Shown here: positions 12,501 through 25,472 of the stretch, in pieces
How positions within the stretch are numbered: the first letter of the stretch is position 1
How the letters are laid out: each line of letters begins with the position of its first letter
Source: Sinohyriopsis cumingii
Lineage: Eukaryota; Mollusca; Bivalvia; Unionida; Unionidae
NCBI GenBank assembly: GCA_028554795.2
Contig: CM068832.1
Span: 85,150,511 to 85,214,510 of the forward strand
Reading direction: 5' to 3'
DNA: 64,000 nt
Translations under genes and position numbers: made by a program
Notes under the pieces: generated by a model
Databases searched by the model: none
The model's input: only the letters and a program-made list of their open reading frames with translations
What the model was told of the DNA's origin: nothing

Positions 12501-12752
12501 TGGCCCAATAGGCCGAGTGGTTTAAAGCGCTCACCGTTACGGATCCCAGCCATCTCACCTATGTCTGCGTCGGTTCGAGTCTCGGGCTCGGCCAGTGTGG
12601 GAATGTGAGAAAGGTTGCCATTAGCGTCTCGTGGGTCAGTGGTTCTTTCCAGGGGTTTCCGGGGTTCTTCCTCCACCATTTATACTGGCCGCCATGTATA
12701 GCCTATCTTGTACTGAAATTGGCGTTAAACCCCATAAAAACAACAACAAAAC
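12501..12752 (+). mobile_element. tRNA-derived SINE, family 1, copy 1
   Basis: The head resembles a class II (Leu/Ser-type) tRNA: GGCCGAGTGGTTTAAAGCGC as A box and GGTTCGAGTCTC as B box, then a body ending in TGGCGTTAAACCCC and an AAC-rich tail. The body is closely similar to the copy at 38,147-38,392 (shared TATACTGGCCGCCATGTATA). Open frames over it on both strands are by-products of the SINE and not genes. I saw no clear target-site duplication. Confidence 0.85.
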
Positions 12753-13218
12753 TCTCTCCCCATATCCTAAACCGTGTTCCACAATTGAGAAGTCCGTTTC
12801 TCCAAACTCATTACCGACTTACTGAACATTATTGTAAGCTGTATGTAGCAAAAGTTTATTTCAATGGAAACCTCAACATATATATGCACCATTTCCATCA
12901 TATATTGAAACGATTATATTTTAATCTTTCCAGTTTAATTCTTTTTTTTTACTGAATGAAATGTTCCATCCGTTTACGAAAATATAACGTTGTACCTCAT
13001 TTTGAAAGTCTGTGTCATTTGCTTCCTTTAATCTTCATATTTATTTAGCTCAGTGTAGGGTTTCTCATGTGAGTTTTATTCTAAGCAAGAAAACTGTGCC
13101 ATTTTATTTAATTGAATCTTAATTAAATAAAACTTTCGGTTTCTATCTTGAATAAGACACATATGTTTGCGCCTGAATGTAAATGCACATAACAGCTTTG
13201 TACAGTTCGTCCTGTCCT

Positions 13219-13445
13219 AGGGGCCCGGGTGTCCGAGTGGACTAAAGAGTTTGCCTGTACGGATCACTGATATCTTACCTGTTCATCTGGCTGCAAGTTT
13301 TTGCTAGGACAGTGTCGACATGCAAGCAACTTTGTCAATAGCTTCCCCTGGTTTTGGAGGTTGTTTCTCCACCTAAATATATGGGTAGCTATATTTAGCG
13401 TAGTATGTCCTGAAAAATGGTGCAAAACACCGCAAAACCAAACGA
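13219..13445 (+). mobile_element. tRNA-derived SINE, family 1, decayed copy
   Basis: It starts with GTGTCCGAGTGGACTAAAGAG and a GTACGGATCACTG block like the other family 1 copies, has a degraded B-box region, and ends with TGGTGCAAAACACC and an A-rich tail in place of TGGCGTTAAACCC. It is clearly older than the copies at 12.5 and 38.1 kb. Confidence 0.65.
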
Positions 13446-14310
13446 AATATATTATACATTTCAGCTAAAGTACAATGCTCCTTTATCCTGGAATAAATAA
13501 TTTTCATTCGGAATTTTTTTCTCCGAGTTGAATGAGTAGTCTTTGAAATACTCCTGAAAAGTGATTTAATCTCCAAATGTGTTTAAATAATTTAAATTTT
13601 AAGTTCATTTAAACATGTCGTAGGTATCATATTTATCTATTATTTCAAACAGAGTTCCTCCTGCTGTGCCTTGTATGTGTATATGATATAATTTTATAGC
13701 TGATCAGGATCTTCCACTACTACTAATCATCACGGACATAATTTGTTAAAGGTTCATGTTCTAAACCCAGAATATTTAAACATGCATCATGTGATAATCC
13801 AGCAAAACTTGTATTAACCTAACTTTGGAAATTCATTGCATAATAATATATAGATTGATTATACAAATATACAGTCAACGACAGGATGTCAAAGGATGCA
13901 TGCTTGTTATTGAAAGACTGATGTGGCTAATGAATTTGATGATATACTGATGCCATTATTCAAATCATTTTAACCGACTGGATATATTATAACATATTTG
14001 GATAAGCCGCTTAACTGAGTTTATTACTTTTATATTTGGACGTACATCGCATTTTGGATTTAACTCCTCAGATCTGTTTTATAATTAAATGAAATGATGC
14101 AAGATTGGCAATGAGTGTCACATCTGACATTGTTTCAACTGTCTGCATGACACTTATCTTAATAGTACTAATGGGTTATGTATAGAGTGATAATTCATTT
14201 ATACAAGAACTATTTGCTCTTAGGCCACTTATGAAAATGCTTCAATAAAAGGTATGTAAAATGTTAATAATAATTGAATATAATGTTAGCCGTTTCATTC
14301 CCGAAAAACT
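13446..14310. other. Intergenic, nothing recognised
   Basis: AT-rich sequence. The minus-strand ORF at 13,373-13,576 overlaps the SINE tail and has no known motif. Confidence 0.5.
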
Positions 14311-14612
14311 GCTCCAGTGGCATTAGTGGTAAGAGCGTCCGCCTCGGATGCGGGAGGCGTGTTCGAACCCGGACAAGTCATACCAAATACATAAAAGTGG
14401 TACTAGCAGCTGTCTCGCTTGGCGTTCAGCATTTTGAGGTTAATGCTCGGACAGGTTGGCCCGATGGCATGGTGATGTGATTGGATGGGACATGACGGTA
14501 CATGTGTGCACCCTGATGCATCAGTACTAGACATCATTATAATTTTCCACACTGTAGACATCGTAACAATGTAACTGAAAAAAGGGTAAAATTATGTTAA
14601 AGATCATAATCA
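14311..14612 (+). mobile_element. tRNA-Pro-derived SINE, family 2, copy 1
   Basis: The head GCTCCAGTGGCATTAGTGG and the anticodon-arm region TCCGC-CTCGGAT-GCGGG (loop with CGG at the anticodon position) mark a tRNA-Pro origin. The body is shared with the copy at 46.86 kb (AAGTCATACCAAA, CTCGCTTGGCG, GACATCGTA and TGACTGAAAAA). It is moderately diverged from that copy and ends in a (CA)n-rich stretch. Confidence 0.85.
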
Positions 14613-16063
14613 CACGCGCACACACACACGTTTTGTTAACCAAGGCTTTTAGTTTTGACATGCTTTTGTTTAATAAATCTCGTTGTGTAGAATTCAGAGT
14701 GCACGATAAGACAAATGTAGGATTGCAATAAAAGCCATCTGCCTATTGTTTCCTTTAATACACAAATAACGTGTTCGTGTATATATGTTGTTGAAAGATT
14801 TTAAACGACACCACTTTACAAGTCTTGATTTGTCTTAATCAGGTGTTAAAACATAATATTTAGATTCGGTACATTAAGCACAAACATGACCAACAAAAGT
14901 GATGGTAAAGATGGGAATATATACAGGAGGGAAGACACGATAAAATCTAATTGAAATGTGCAGGATATTGTGTCAGTTGTTGACAAAACGAGAAAATAAA
15001 AGGACGGAAAATGTTGGCGATTTAACGTGATTAGTATGTAAATGAAATTACATGTATCGCTTCAACAGAGCTATCAAATAACATTTCCTTAATCAGCATA
15101 ATATTTCTTCCAAAACACAAGAAAGATGTACTATTAACTTTGTACACAGTTCAACGGCAACGTACAGTTCATATAATGATTACTCCGTGTTTAGAGTGTA
15201 ACAGCAACAGACAGGTTCCAAGTATAGTTTCTACACTGACTTTACCAAGTTTCGTGTACTCGGCAATCAATATCAGCATGTATCATAATTAAAACATATT
15301 ACAGCCAAATATTCCATCAAGTTTACCAAATAAATTGAAACAAATAATAAACTACATAATGTATATTCACCGAAATATAGTATACAATAAAAGAATAAAA
15401 GTAGTACCATTTTGTCATGTTTTGTCAAAATTATATAACAAAATGCTGCTCGTATATTCTGATTAAGTTCTGCTAATAAGATACAAGATCGCCCCAATAA
15501 TATGCATGCATAGTGCCCATTTTATAAATTAGCATATACCTTGCTTAAGATAAGCATGCATCCCAATTATATATGGTCTTCAGAGTAAAAACAAGTTCAG
15601 CCAATCACATACAAGATTATCTCAGTGATATGCATAGATCTCATTCAGTATGGGACTCAAATTCGATCAAAGAGATACATGCATATATTTAATATTTAGT
15701 TCAAATTGGATCAGAAATATGGCACACAGAGTGGTACTAAAATCAGCCAATCAAATGCCAGAACACTTCCCTACAATGTATAGATCTTGTTCATTTTTTT
15801 TCAACTCGTCCATGAGTTTAATAATATCGGCATATATACTAAGTAACAACATACTTTGCTTCGGAAATATGGCCTCCAACAATACATCAATGTTATTAAA
15901 AAAGAAGCCAACGTAACTCATTAACATGCAAACATCGTGTTTATTATCTTGTTTGTACATACGTGTTTGTTATTAACCCATAGTTCACGCTTGGATGACA
16001 ATTGACCAGAATTGTGAATTACATAGCAGTAATATGACCTTTTACCAGGGAAGAGACACATTT
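14613..16063. other. Intergenic DNA with a diverged dispersed repeat
   Basis: A stretch near 15,125-15,255 resembles one near 20,590-20,725 in the same orientation: both have CATATAATGATTAC, an ACAG/ATAG-ACA-GTTCCA block and TACACTGACT-TACCA-GTTT. No coding signal was recognised; several ORFs of 60-90 codons here are low-complexity AT products. Confidence 0.5.
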
Positions 16064-16064
16064 A

Positions 16065-16099
<35 letters not shown>

Positions 16100-16334
16100 A
16101 GACATTGTATAGCGCATAATCTTTAGAAGCTATAAGCGCTTTACAACATTAGACAACACCTATAAGATAAAAACATATAATGATATGATTAAAGAAAAAA
16201 CACCATGAAGTTAGAAAACATTAAAAAACATACTGAGAATATTTAAGGTAAGAAACATTATTAGGACTTTAAGTTCGTTCTTGCAGTCGAAATAAGTGAG
16301 TTTTGAGAGCCCTCTTGAATGTGATCACTGTGCC

Positions 16335-17138
16335 TTAGTGTCTAAGTTCAGTGGGCAATGCATTCCACGTTGATGGGCCCTGGTATGCAAAAGAACGCTG
16401 TCCATATGATTTTGTTTTCATAGTGGAAATAATGAGCATACGATTGTCAGAAGAGGAGCGTAAGTATCTTGCTGGTGTGTATACGTGGGTGAGGTCGGAT
16501 AGGTATGTTGGACTAGAGTCTGACAGTGAAACGTAACACAGAGAACAAATTTTGTGTTTGATGCTGGATCGAATGGATAGCCAGTGTAGGGTACAGAGCA
16601 GCGGGGAGGTGTGCTCTGATCGTGGTACTCTAAGTATGATCCGAGCAGCTGTGTTTTGAATTTTTGGAGGTTTCTGAAGTAGATATTGAGATGAACAAGA
16701 CAAAATTGAGTTACAATAGTCCAGATTTGAAAGAACTAATGAACACACACGTGTTTTAGTGGCATCAAATGAAAGATTTTTGCAATTTGAGCCGATGCGT
16801 CTCAGCTCAAGATATGCAGCCTTGCATATGTTCATGACATGTTGGTGCAATGTGAGAGTACTGTCCAGAGTAACACCTAGGTTTCGTACTGATTGTGTGA
16901 ATTTAACGTTGGTGTTGCTGATATTTATTGTTTGATGTAAAGGATGTGAATGAGAAAGTCTTTGTGTTGTGATCAGAATGGCCTCAGTGTTATCATCATT
17001 CATCTGCAGCTTGTTACATGTCATCCATGATTTCACATCAGAAATGCACCTCTTTACACCTTGGATGATAGCATCAACTTCAGTTGGGTGGCTAGATTTG
17101 TGTATTGGGGTGTCATCAGCGTACAATTGTTGAGACAC
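16335..17138 (-). pseudogene. Reverse transcriptase C-terminal part of LINE copy B
   Basis: A 267-codon open stretch starting at the YADD box (MSQQLYADDTPIH), then the KLQMNDDNTEAILI, GVTLDSTLTLHQHV and LDYCNSIL motifs typical of the palm/thumb and C-terminal parts of CR1/L2-like RTs. It is the longest intact stretch in the element and in the window. It is a retrotransposon remnant, not a host gene. Confidence 0.85.
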
Positions 17139-17232
17139 TGGATGCTGATCTATGACACTTGAGAGCGACTGAGTGTACAGAATGAAGCGAAAAGGTCCAA
17201 GAACAGACCCCTGTGGAACACCACAACATAGA

Positions 17233-17670
17233 TCAATAGGGCTTGAGTGTCAGTAAGGCTGTATCATGAATGGCAAATACATGGTGAGGTAATATATCAT
17301 GGTCTATTGTGTCAGATGCTGCAGACAAATCAAGGAGGGTGAGGACTGTAATGTTTCCGCTATCCAACGCAGAGAGAATGTCATTAACTACTTTTAGAAG
17401 ATTAGTTTCAGTACTGTGGCCAGGGCGATATGTATATTGTACATTGCTAAAAAGACGGTTTGAATTTAGATGATATACAAGCTGGGATAGAACAACCTTT
17501 TCTAAGATATTTGATATGAATAGGAGATTAGAAACTGGGCGGTAGTTCTTTAAAACGTTATGGTCTAGTGTTGGTTTCTTCAGCAAAGGCTTTACTATGG
17601 CAGTTTTGAAAAATGATGGGAATTCCCCGGATGAGAAAGAGGTATTAATAACATCAGTTAGTGAAGGCAA
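17233..17670 (-). pseudogene. Reverse transcriptase N-terminal part of LINE copy B
   Basis: A 145-codon piece with FFKTAIVKPLLKKP, NYRPVSNLLFISNILEKVV and LLDLSAASDTIDHDIL, the RT fingers and first catalytic Asp region. It is separated from the YADD piece by a frame break. Confidence 0.85.
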
Positions 17671-19625
17671 TACTTAATCTAAGTACTCAAGCAGCAGTTT
17701 TGTTTTAACTGGATCAAGTTCACATGACTTTGGTACACTCATCATCAGGATTGTACGTAACAAATCCATAGAGTCAGGTTTAAATGCTGCTAATGGGTGC
17801 GGCTCAAATTCTGTATCCCAACTGTATAGTGACGAGTCAATTGAAATTGTTGTGTCAAGTTTATCTCTAATGGTTTGTACTTTGTCAAGGAAGAAATTTT
17901 GCAAACATGTCCGGAAGGTCGACTGGAGAGAAGGTAGTTGGAAGTGGTGTAGACTTGTTCCTTGACATTAGCTTGTTAGTAATCTCGAAGAGCTCTTTGT
18001 ATCTGGAACTTTGCATGATCTTAGTAGTGCAGTGGGCTGATTCGCTGCATGGATTACATTTGTGACATTCTTTGTAGCGGCTTCATAGATTTGCTTATGA
18101 ATAGTGAGTCTGGTGGAAAGCCAGAGCCCTTCAGCTTTGCGGCGGTCTCTTTTAGCGGTACGAAGCTGGTCCCTAACACTGCTATACCATGTAGAACACT
18201 TTTGAATTGATACTCTGCACTTCGTAGCTGGGACATGTTTGTCAAGCAATGAACTCAGGCAATTATCGAGTGGTTCTGCGGTAGGAGGTAAGCAAGTTCT
18301 TAGGTTAGCTTGGATATCGTGCATTATTTTGGTTATATTTATCATATGTATGTTTCGCTTAGTAGCAGATAAAGGTGGAGGGTTAGGGACTGATACGTCA
18401 AGATGGCATATAATGCAGAGGTGATCTGATGCAAAGTCATGGGATACCAGGGAGGACCGTATAATGTTATGATCAGGTCTATGAAGAATCCAGTCTAAAA
18501 TGTGACCATGTTTATGGGTGGGTTGGTTAACTGACTTTTGAGGTTGAAAACATTAATGGAATCTATGAGTTTTGATGTATTTGAGTTTCTGGGACAGACA
18601 AAATTAAAGTTAAAATCTCCAAGAATAATCAGGTTGCCACCTATCGCATTTCCATAGTCCAGGAGATTCTGAAACTGTCACCAAAAAGAGAGAGTCAGCC
18701 AGCTTGCTTTTTTTCTACTAGGATGAGGGCGGTATAGGCAGAAAAAATGGACGGAACTTTGCTCCAGAGTGAGTGTGGTTTGGTCTAATTCAAACGATGT
18801 GTGGTTTAAATTGAATGTTGTGGTGTGGTTAAGACGTTTGATGATGGAGTTCTTTGTGATGACAGCAATTCCACCTCCGTGATAATTACGGGGGAACGAC
18901 TTGATGGAGTAACTAGTGGGTGTTAGATCCGCACACTTAGGCTCATCGCCTGATGTTTTTAGCCATGTTTCTGTCAGGAAAAATACGTCAATATTCTGGT
19001 CGTTGATAAAATTAACTATTTCTATGCGCTTTTCCGGTGGTTCTTCTGAGTGGGCATTGGATTATGCAATGCGCAGATGTATTTCTTGGATAGTTGACAC
19101 AAAGGTTGACGAATTAATAGGGATTTGAATTAGGTTATCTAAATTAATGGTCTTTTTTTTTAAATTGTTGATCCGAAATAAGTGAGATAACTGGAATTCT
19201 TCTTCTGGTTCTAAGGCGACCAGCTTTGAAACAAGGTTTCTTTCATTGCCTCTGTTTGCATTTAGGTAATGATGAATGTAGTCCCAGTTCTTTTAGTCTA
19301 GAGCACAATGTAGTGTGGAGAGCCAAGGAGTGATCATTTAAAGCAATTAATGAGGGTCCATCGTAGCATAAAAGGGTTGACTAGCGAGTATCACGTGACG
19401 GCGGTTTGTTAAAAGACAGTGGAGCAAGACAGCTGAGAAAAAGTCTAATTGTTCTCATTTCCAAAACAAAGAGATGAAGAAACACATACGACTTTAACAG
19501 CCAATACATAATGAACACAATAACGAAGATGAAAACAGGCAAGAAGCACAAATATGATGAAAATGGCACTAAAAAACGGAACAGCTGCTTCAAGCCGGTT
19601 AAGCGACAGCGGTCATCTTGTTTAA

Positions 19626-21540
19626 ATGCAAGGTAATATAATAGAAAGTTCTGATCAAGTTACACAATAGACAGCTGATGACTGACAACAGACTATGAAT
19701 GCTTAGTTTTATGAAAGCAACATGATATTGAGAATTCATTTATCGTATTGATTTATTTATGGCTATTACACTTTGTGGACTTTGTATGGAGCCCTCTATT
19801 TTTCCAAAAATGAAATTCCACCAGTACACATAGAAGCAAAACATCAGATAATGTTGTTTTTGAGATCCCGTACGTGTGTGTACAGTATTTTCCGTATATA
19901 CTGGGATAGATCAATATAATTTCTAAAGTAACTGACTTGCATTGTACATTGTAGTACAAATCCTTGTTTCCGAGCCGTACGTTTTAGGATATCTTACAGT
20001 GATAACAATGGCAATCACTGTAACAATGCTAAGCTGGTATGGTTGTTTGCTTTAAAAATGTAATTGTTTGAAACTTGCATATACATAAAATACCATTTAA
20101 CATTAACTTTTATGAAGATGATAAAACAAACCAAAAAAAAGACCCAAAACAACACGTTTGAAAAGCGTTAAATTCAAATGCATTGTTTAATAAAACATAT
20201 TTCATTGTACCTCTATTCTTAGCAAGAATCACATGCAAATTATGGTATGCAGTATATTATCTATTGTATTACTGCATGTATTAGACAATAGTATAATCTA
20301 CGTTTAGTTTGGATTTTTATAATTTCAAAAATTAAGGTAAAGTTATTTAGAGAGAAGAGTCAATGAATGTTGTTTTCTATTAAATATAATCATTCAAATT
20401 TCATGCAGTACTTCGTTACAGAATGACTTACATCAACTGTAGTCTATGTCCAGACATATAAACATGCAAAACACACAATTTTAGTTTGCATCTATATCAA
20501 GAAAATATCATGTTATGCCTGAATAAAACAACAAATAGAGCGCACATTATCATTAAAATATCCTTAATCATGATAATGTTTTCTAAAATTATGACACAAA
20601 CAAATGTATTGTTTACTTTATGCAAAATTCAACAGTAACATGAACGTTCCATATAATGATTACACCGTACCTGTTCTACTGCAATAATAGACATGTTCCA
20701 GTTCCAGTTTTTACACTGACTATACCATGTTTAGATATACAGAATGGTGTGAAGTTTTAATAAGAAAAACGTGAATAAGCCATTACCTATTAGAATGAAG
20801 TTCATGTCGTTATAGTATGCGAGACTAATGTGACATTATTCAAAATATAAAATCCCTACCTTACATATATAATTTGGGACTTGCAAAAATCTTTTATCTC
20901 TATGGTATTATTGATTTTACACCTGAACAAATATTAGTTTACTTAGATACCTAGGGGGAGAATTTCGTATTTATCTGAATTGCACGTGAGTATTGGCAAG
21001 TACAGATGGAGAAGTGGATTAACATATATGTTTCATTTATTTTAAACCGTAGATAGATCTTATGGATTAGACCTAGCCTAGGAGCATTTAGAAAATTCCT
21101 ATGAGAATGCCTATTCATTTAGGCAAATGAACCGTCTCTTACACCCATACACATATACGTCAATATATTCTTATCTGACCAGTTCTGTTGTGTAATTCAT
21201 GTACCGCACCTGCCTCTTTATTGAGACAATATAACCCTTGCTTTAATCCAGACACATATACATCAATACGTGCTTTCATTTGTCCACACACACACACACT
21301 TATATATATATATATATGTTATAAATGTACTCATCATTAGAGCCTTGTGTGCATATTGTATTATAGCAGTATAACAATTTCTAGTTTCACATCGCATTAG
21401 TTTTCTAAATACACCCCTTTACTGGAAAAAAGGTATATAGATAATTGTACAAAGGTCGTTGTAGAACGCCTCATGGAATATTGAACAGCAGACCAGAGGA
21501 GCTTCCTCTTTAATTAAAGTTATAAGTATTATTAATATTA
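19626..21540. other. Intergenic, nothing coding recognised
   Basis: AT-rich. It holds the second copy of the dispersed repeat (about 20,590-20,725) and a (CA)n/(TA)n microsatellite at 21,286-21,318. Confidence 0.5.
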
Positions 21541-21570
21541 TCATTTTGAATATATTTATTAGTATTATAT

Positions 21571-21572
21571 TA

Positions 21573-21616
<44 letters not shown>
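21571..21616. repeat. (TTA)n microsatellite
   Basis: A near-perfect run of ATT units within AT-rich intergenic DNA. Confidence 0.9.
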
Positions 21617-21618
<2 letters not shown>

Positions 21619-21736
21619 GAAAGATGATAATTATTGGGATCAGTTGTTCAGAATGGGATGTGCGGCGGTGGGTGGCTTACAAAAACAAATAGTTTGCAGT
21701 TGTCAAATACGAGATGAAGACAAAGTTTGATTACTA

Positions 21737-21741
<5 letters not shown>

Positions 21742-21794
<53 letters not shown>
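21742..21794. repeat. (CA)n microsatellite
   Basis: A perfect CA dinucleotide run. The ORF that crosses it (Thr-His repeats) is an artefact of the repeat. Confidence 0.95.
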
Positions 21795-21796
<2 letters not shown>

Positions 21797-22350
21797 TCCT
21801 TTCTTTCGGTGTGCCCTGGCTACCTAACAGTAGATTGCGAGTTGTTAAATTCGAACTTTTAATATTTCCTATTTTACTCTTTGTGTTTATATGGTCAAGC
21901 TTCTTAAAACCGATGTGTTTTTAGTTTTGTGTACTTTTGTATTCTTTTTCTAAGACCAGCAGTTAACCTTAGTAATTGCTATAAAATAGGTACATGCTTG
22001 TGTACAGGCAACTAAGCACACGTTTTATTTATGTATTTAGCATAGATGGTCGTATTTTGTGTTGTAATTTCCATCGACGATGCTCTAAAATACATCATTT
22101 CCTTTAAATGCACTTCTAGATCTGACACAAATCTGAAGTGATACTATCAGACATATGCAATCCCTTCTGCTCTTATAGACTTTTGATTTTCCTATCTCTC
22201 TGTTCTGGTCTCTAAATTAATAGGCGTACAGATGAAAATAACTACTTTAATTAGTAACATGAGGGCAAGCGTAATATATCCGCGGATGAATATGAGTCGT
22301 GGCAAACAAATAATAAACCAGCACCTGAGATCTTTGGAAAGGTCGCAACT

Positions 22351-22629
22351 TCACCATATTGTCAACATTAAAATTGGTTTAAATCCTTTTGCATAGAAAA
22401 AACAAAAACAATACGACACTGCATTATAAATTATTTTTATGGTAGATGGCTCTGGTGCTTGTTTTGTAACGTCACAATTTTTAATATCCCCAACCAGTCT
22501 TGTTTGATCCCCCTCGGTATACGAGGTCATAAATGGATGGCCTCTGCAATCTTTTTGAAGACAGTTAAGGTGCAGAGCTTTCACTAGTTGGGATTGAATA
22601 AACTTTGCATCAACTATATTACTGTTCAT
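22351..22629 (-). CDS. Hypothetical 92-codon ORF, doubtful
   Basis: The minus-strand frame starts MNSNIVDAKFIQSQ just after a poly-T run on that strand. Its first two thirds have a balanced, protein-like composition (NCLQKDCRGHPF, SYTEGDQTRLVGD). The last third is hydrophobic and aromatic and looks like run-on. I recognise no family. It could be an exon piece, a retrocopy fragment or chance. Confidence 0.2.
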   Translation of the reverse strand: MNSNIVDAKFIQSQLVKALHLNCLQKDCRGHPFMTSYTEGDQTRLVGDIKNCDVTKQAPEPSTIKIIYNAVSYCFCFFYAKGFKPILMLTIW

Positions 22630-23580
22630 TTTTAGAAGAAAAAAAAAAAAATTTTTGTCAGAAGAATAAATTCACTTTCATGATCATGCTGACAGTATAC
22701 TAGAACACTAAGCTCACATATGTCAGGAATCTCAGGCAGCAACATTAATGACAAACAAAAACACAGTATCTGACATGTTTTTGTTATTGATGTCACTGGG
22801 AGGATTCACTAATGGAAGTGATCAAAATTGTAACTTCGACATATATTGTTTGGAAGCCTTCTAAATAGTCTATAAAAACGTTCTATGGCATTTCTCAGAG
22901 TAGTGTTTCATCGATAACATGTATTTAATTAATGTGTATGATATATTAAAATATATTCCTGCAGGGTCAGTGAGCATTGCACCCATGTAGTAGGGCTCAT
23001 TAAGTCACTACAGGGTTTCAAACTACATAACTTCACCACTTTTCCTGACCAGTTGATCTGCACAAGCATACCTCAGCAGTGGCATGTGTCAAGGGGATCG
23101 AAAATAAAAAAATAAAACCAGTTTCACTGAACTATATCGTGCTTGCCAGACCGATAAAGAATTGGAAAAGGAAGGCATTGGTTTGCCAGACCGATAGAAA
23201 CAAAAAGTATGAATTTAAAATACAAATGGTTTACCAACATAAATACTTGTTTAAAGTCTTATTTAAGATGGAACATAGAGGTTAATATGTATTACTTCCA
23301 CATTAAAATAAACACAACAAACAATGTAGGTTTAATACTTTGTATTTATTTATCATGATTATGTAACATGCTTGAATTGATACGTGATGGAAAAATATTC
23401 ATGTAAATGTATAATACAATGCCATCAAATAGTAAAAGTAATACGGTGTGCGTTGAGAATATGTGCAAACCTTATAGATGTCTTAAATATTCATTGATAC
23501 GAAGTAAACACTGAAACAACATTGTTTAACACGATCATTTTATTACATTTCAATTACATTTAGAGTAGGAAAGTGTGTGA

Positions 23581-23745
23581 AAAGGTCATGTCTCATCTGT
23601 CTAGCCTGAATGAAAAGGATATGTCTCATCTGTCTAGCCTGAATGAAAAGGACATATCTCATCTGTCTAGCCTGAATGAAAAGGACATGTCTCATCTGTC
23701 TAGCCTGAATGAAAAGGACATGTCTCATCTGTCTAGCCTGAATGG
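23581..23745. repeat. 33-bp minisatellite, five copies
   Basis: Five near-identical 33-bp units (for example 23,614-23,646 and 23,680-23,712) with core TCTCATCTGTCTAGCCTGAA. As the unit is a multiple of three it is open on both strands: MSHLSSLNEKD repeats on plus and a HVLFIQARQMR-type repeat on minus. Short length and lack of gene context argue against coding. Confidence 0.95.
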
Positions 23746-25308
23746 AGCACCCCGAAAATGTAGATTGTCAGTAAACATTTCTAAAGTATCAACACTTCTA
23801 GGAGACGGGCATATCGGGTGATTATTATCGTAATAAGTACTATCCAATAATAGTATATTCAGTGTTCATACTTAACGAACACAAGACTGTGTTAATACCT
23901 CTGCGACAAGAGCTTCTCCGTTGTGTTTACCAAATGAGTTCAAACCACTCAGTGAGAACACAAAGTGCATAAATCCATGTTACACTGAGGTATAGACAAG
24001 AAATGAGGCCTTATCAGACAACTTGTTTCAGGAGAGAAAATAATAAAGACTTACAACATTAATTTTGGGAAAGAAAATCAAGAAATTCTAAATCCAGTAA
24101 AACGTTTATTAACAGTTTGATTTTAAAAATTGACGTGAAAGTCAAAGCTCTTGAACATGGTAAAAAGACACAAAAAACTGCTAAACAAAAGTGTCTTGAA
24201 ATGGTTTCCTTCTAGGTATTTCCATGAGTGAGGCTTTGTGTTTAATAATGAATTTAAAGTTTTGGGTGCCTCGCCTGATGGGAAACTATGTGGCCATGGA
24301 GTATGTGGAACTGTAGAAATTAAATACCCCTTCTGTGCTTGAAAAATGACCATTACAAGCCATACAACGATGTACCAGATTTATGTTTACAGAATCATGT
24401 GCATGTGTCATTAAGAAAACGCATAGCTACTATGCTCATATTCAACGCCAACATGTGGTTATAGTTTATGAATTTTGTAAATTCGTTGTTTACACATAAG
24501 AGGATATGGATGTTGAAACAAATTAAACCAGACTTTGAATATATGACTTCAATGTTACAAATGTTAGCTGAATTTTACAGTGATTATGCATTTTCATATA
24601 TGCAATCTTCCGAATAAATGATTAAAATACTTTTCAGTCTGGGTAGAAACACTTTATAATTCATATCTGGACTGTTCAATCTGTATGAATAAAATACTTA
24701 TGCACAATGATGTTAGTTCATTAACGTGCAAGTTTGCAAATTTACTTAAGATTAATTTCTTCATTTATTCTGAAACAAAACTTGTTAAATTTCACATGTA
24801 AAAGATGAATGCAACTAGAAACGTTCTGTGAGTTCTTTGACCATTACGCACTTCTGTTTTCTTCCGATTGTAGTCATTATTTTCGTTTATGCTGACTAAT
24901 TTGATTTTGTCGTGAAGAAGCTCTGTTCACTGGACGTTTTCTTGATGGTATAGTACGTAATCTGTCAGCTTGAATAGTGTCCAGGAAAATCTCACCTGTT
25001 TTGTTTCCTCCCAAAAAGTGCTGAAAAATATGTATATTTGCAAACCAATATGACAATCAAAAAAGCAAAGTAAAAAGCGAAGAAAATCTGTGTTTTTATA
25101 TTAATATCAGCAAAGAATCATTGCATTTCTATATTTTTATTTAGATGTATTGAAAAAGTAGTCCTAACGTTACTATATGTTCCGTTATACATGCACTGAC
25201 AATAAACCGATGTGTTAACCTGTTGTTAATTCTTTCAATACAAGATGAAAATATTAAGTTGGTTGGTATGCGATACATGTATACTTATAACTAAAACACT
25301 AATATTGC
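23746..25308. other. Intergenic, nothing recognised
   Basis: AT-rich sequence with short ORFs only. I see no splice-bounded exon or repeat family here. Confidence 0.5.
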
Positions 25309-25472
25309 TGTGTGCCCGAGTAATGAAATGCTGTCACATTTACTGGTCACTGCCGCCTAACCTACTTCCACAAAGATTCCGATCTCGGGGTAGGCCAATG
25401 TGGGTATGTGAACAGGCTTTTAATAGCTTTCCGTGACTTTGTAGTTCATGCTAACAACAAAAACAACAATTG
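25309..25472 (+). mobile_element. tRNA-derived SINE, family 1, old decayed copy
   Basis: TGTGCCCGAGTAATGAAATG resembles the degraded A-box region of family 1. It is followed by CGATCTCGGGGTAGGCCAATG and GTGGGTATGTGAACAGGC, matching the TCGGCCAGTGTGGGAATGTG block of the better copies, and by an AAC-rich tail. Only part of the body remains. Confidence 0.5.

Larger units (their letters stand above)
16064..19625 (-). mobile_element. LINE copy B: CR1/L2-like non-LTR retrotransposon, longest copy
   Basis: Read on the minus strand, about 19,593-19,160 is an N-terminal part and about 19,130-18,400 an APE-type endonuclease with FFLTETWL and GGGIAVI motifs. Linker pieces follow at 18,345-17,674. The reverse transcriptase spans 17,670-16,335, with LLDLSAASDTIDHDIL and the catalytic YADD (17,123-17,112), then a C-terminal part ending WNALPTELRH. 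The 3' end has a TGTAAAGCGC motif and a (TTA)n tail at 16,064-16,096. The coding sequence is split into at least five readable pieces by stops and frameshifts, so it cannot be active. It lies between the two protease genes in the opposite orientation to copy A. Confidence 0.9.

Noticed and set aside
12605-12955. A 116-codon plus-strand gene
   Set aside because: It lies over a SINE and its tail; the same frame pattern appears at the second SINE copy near 38.1 kb.
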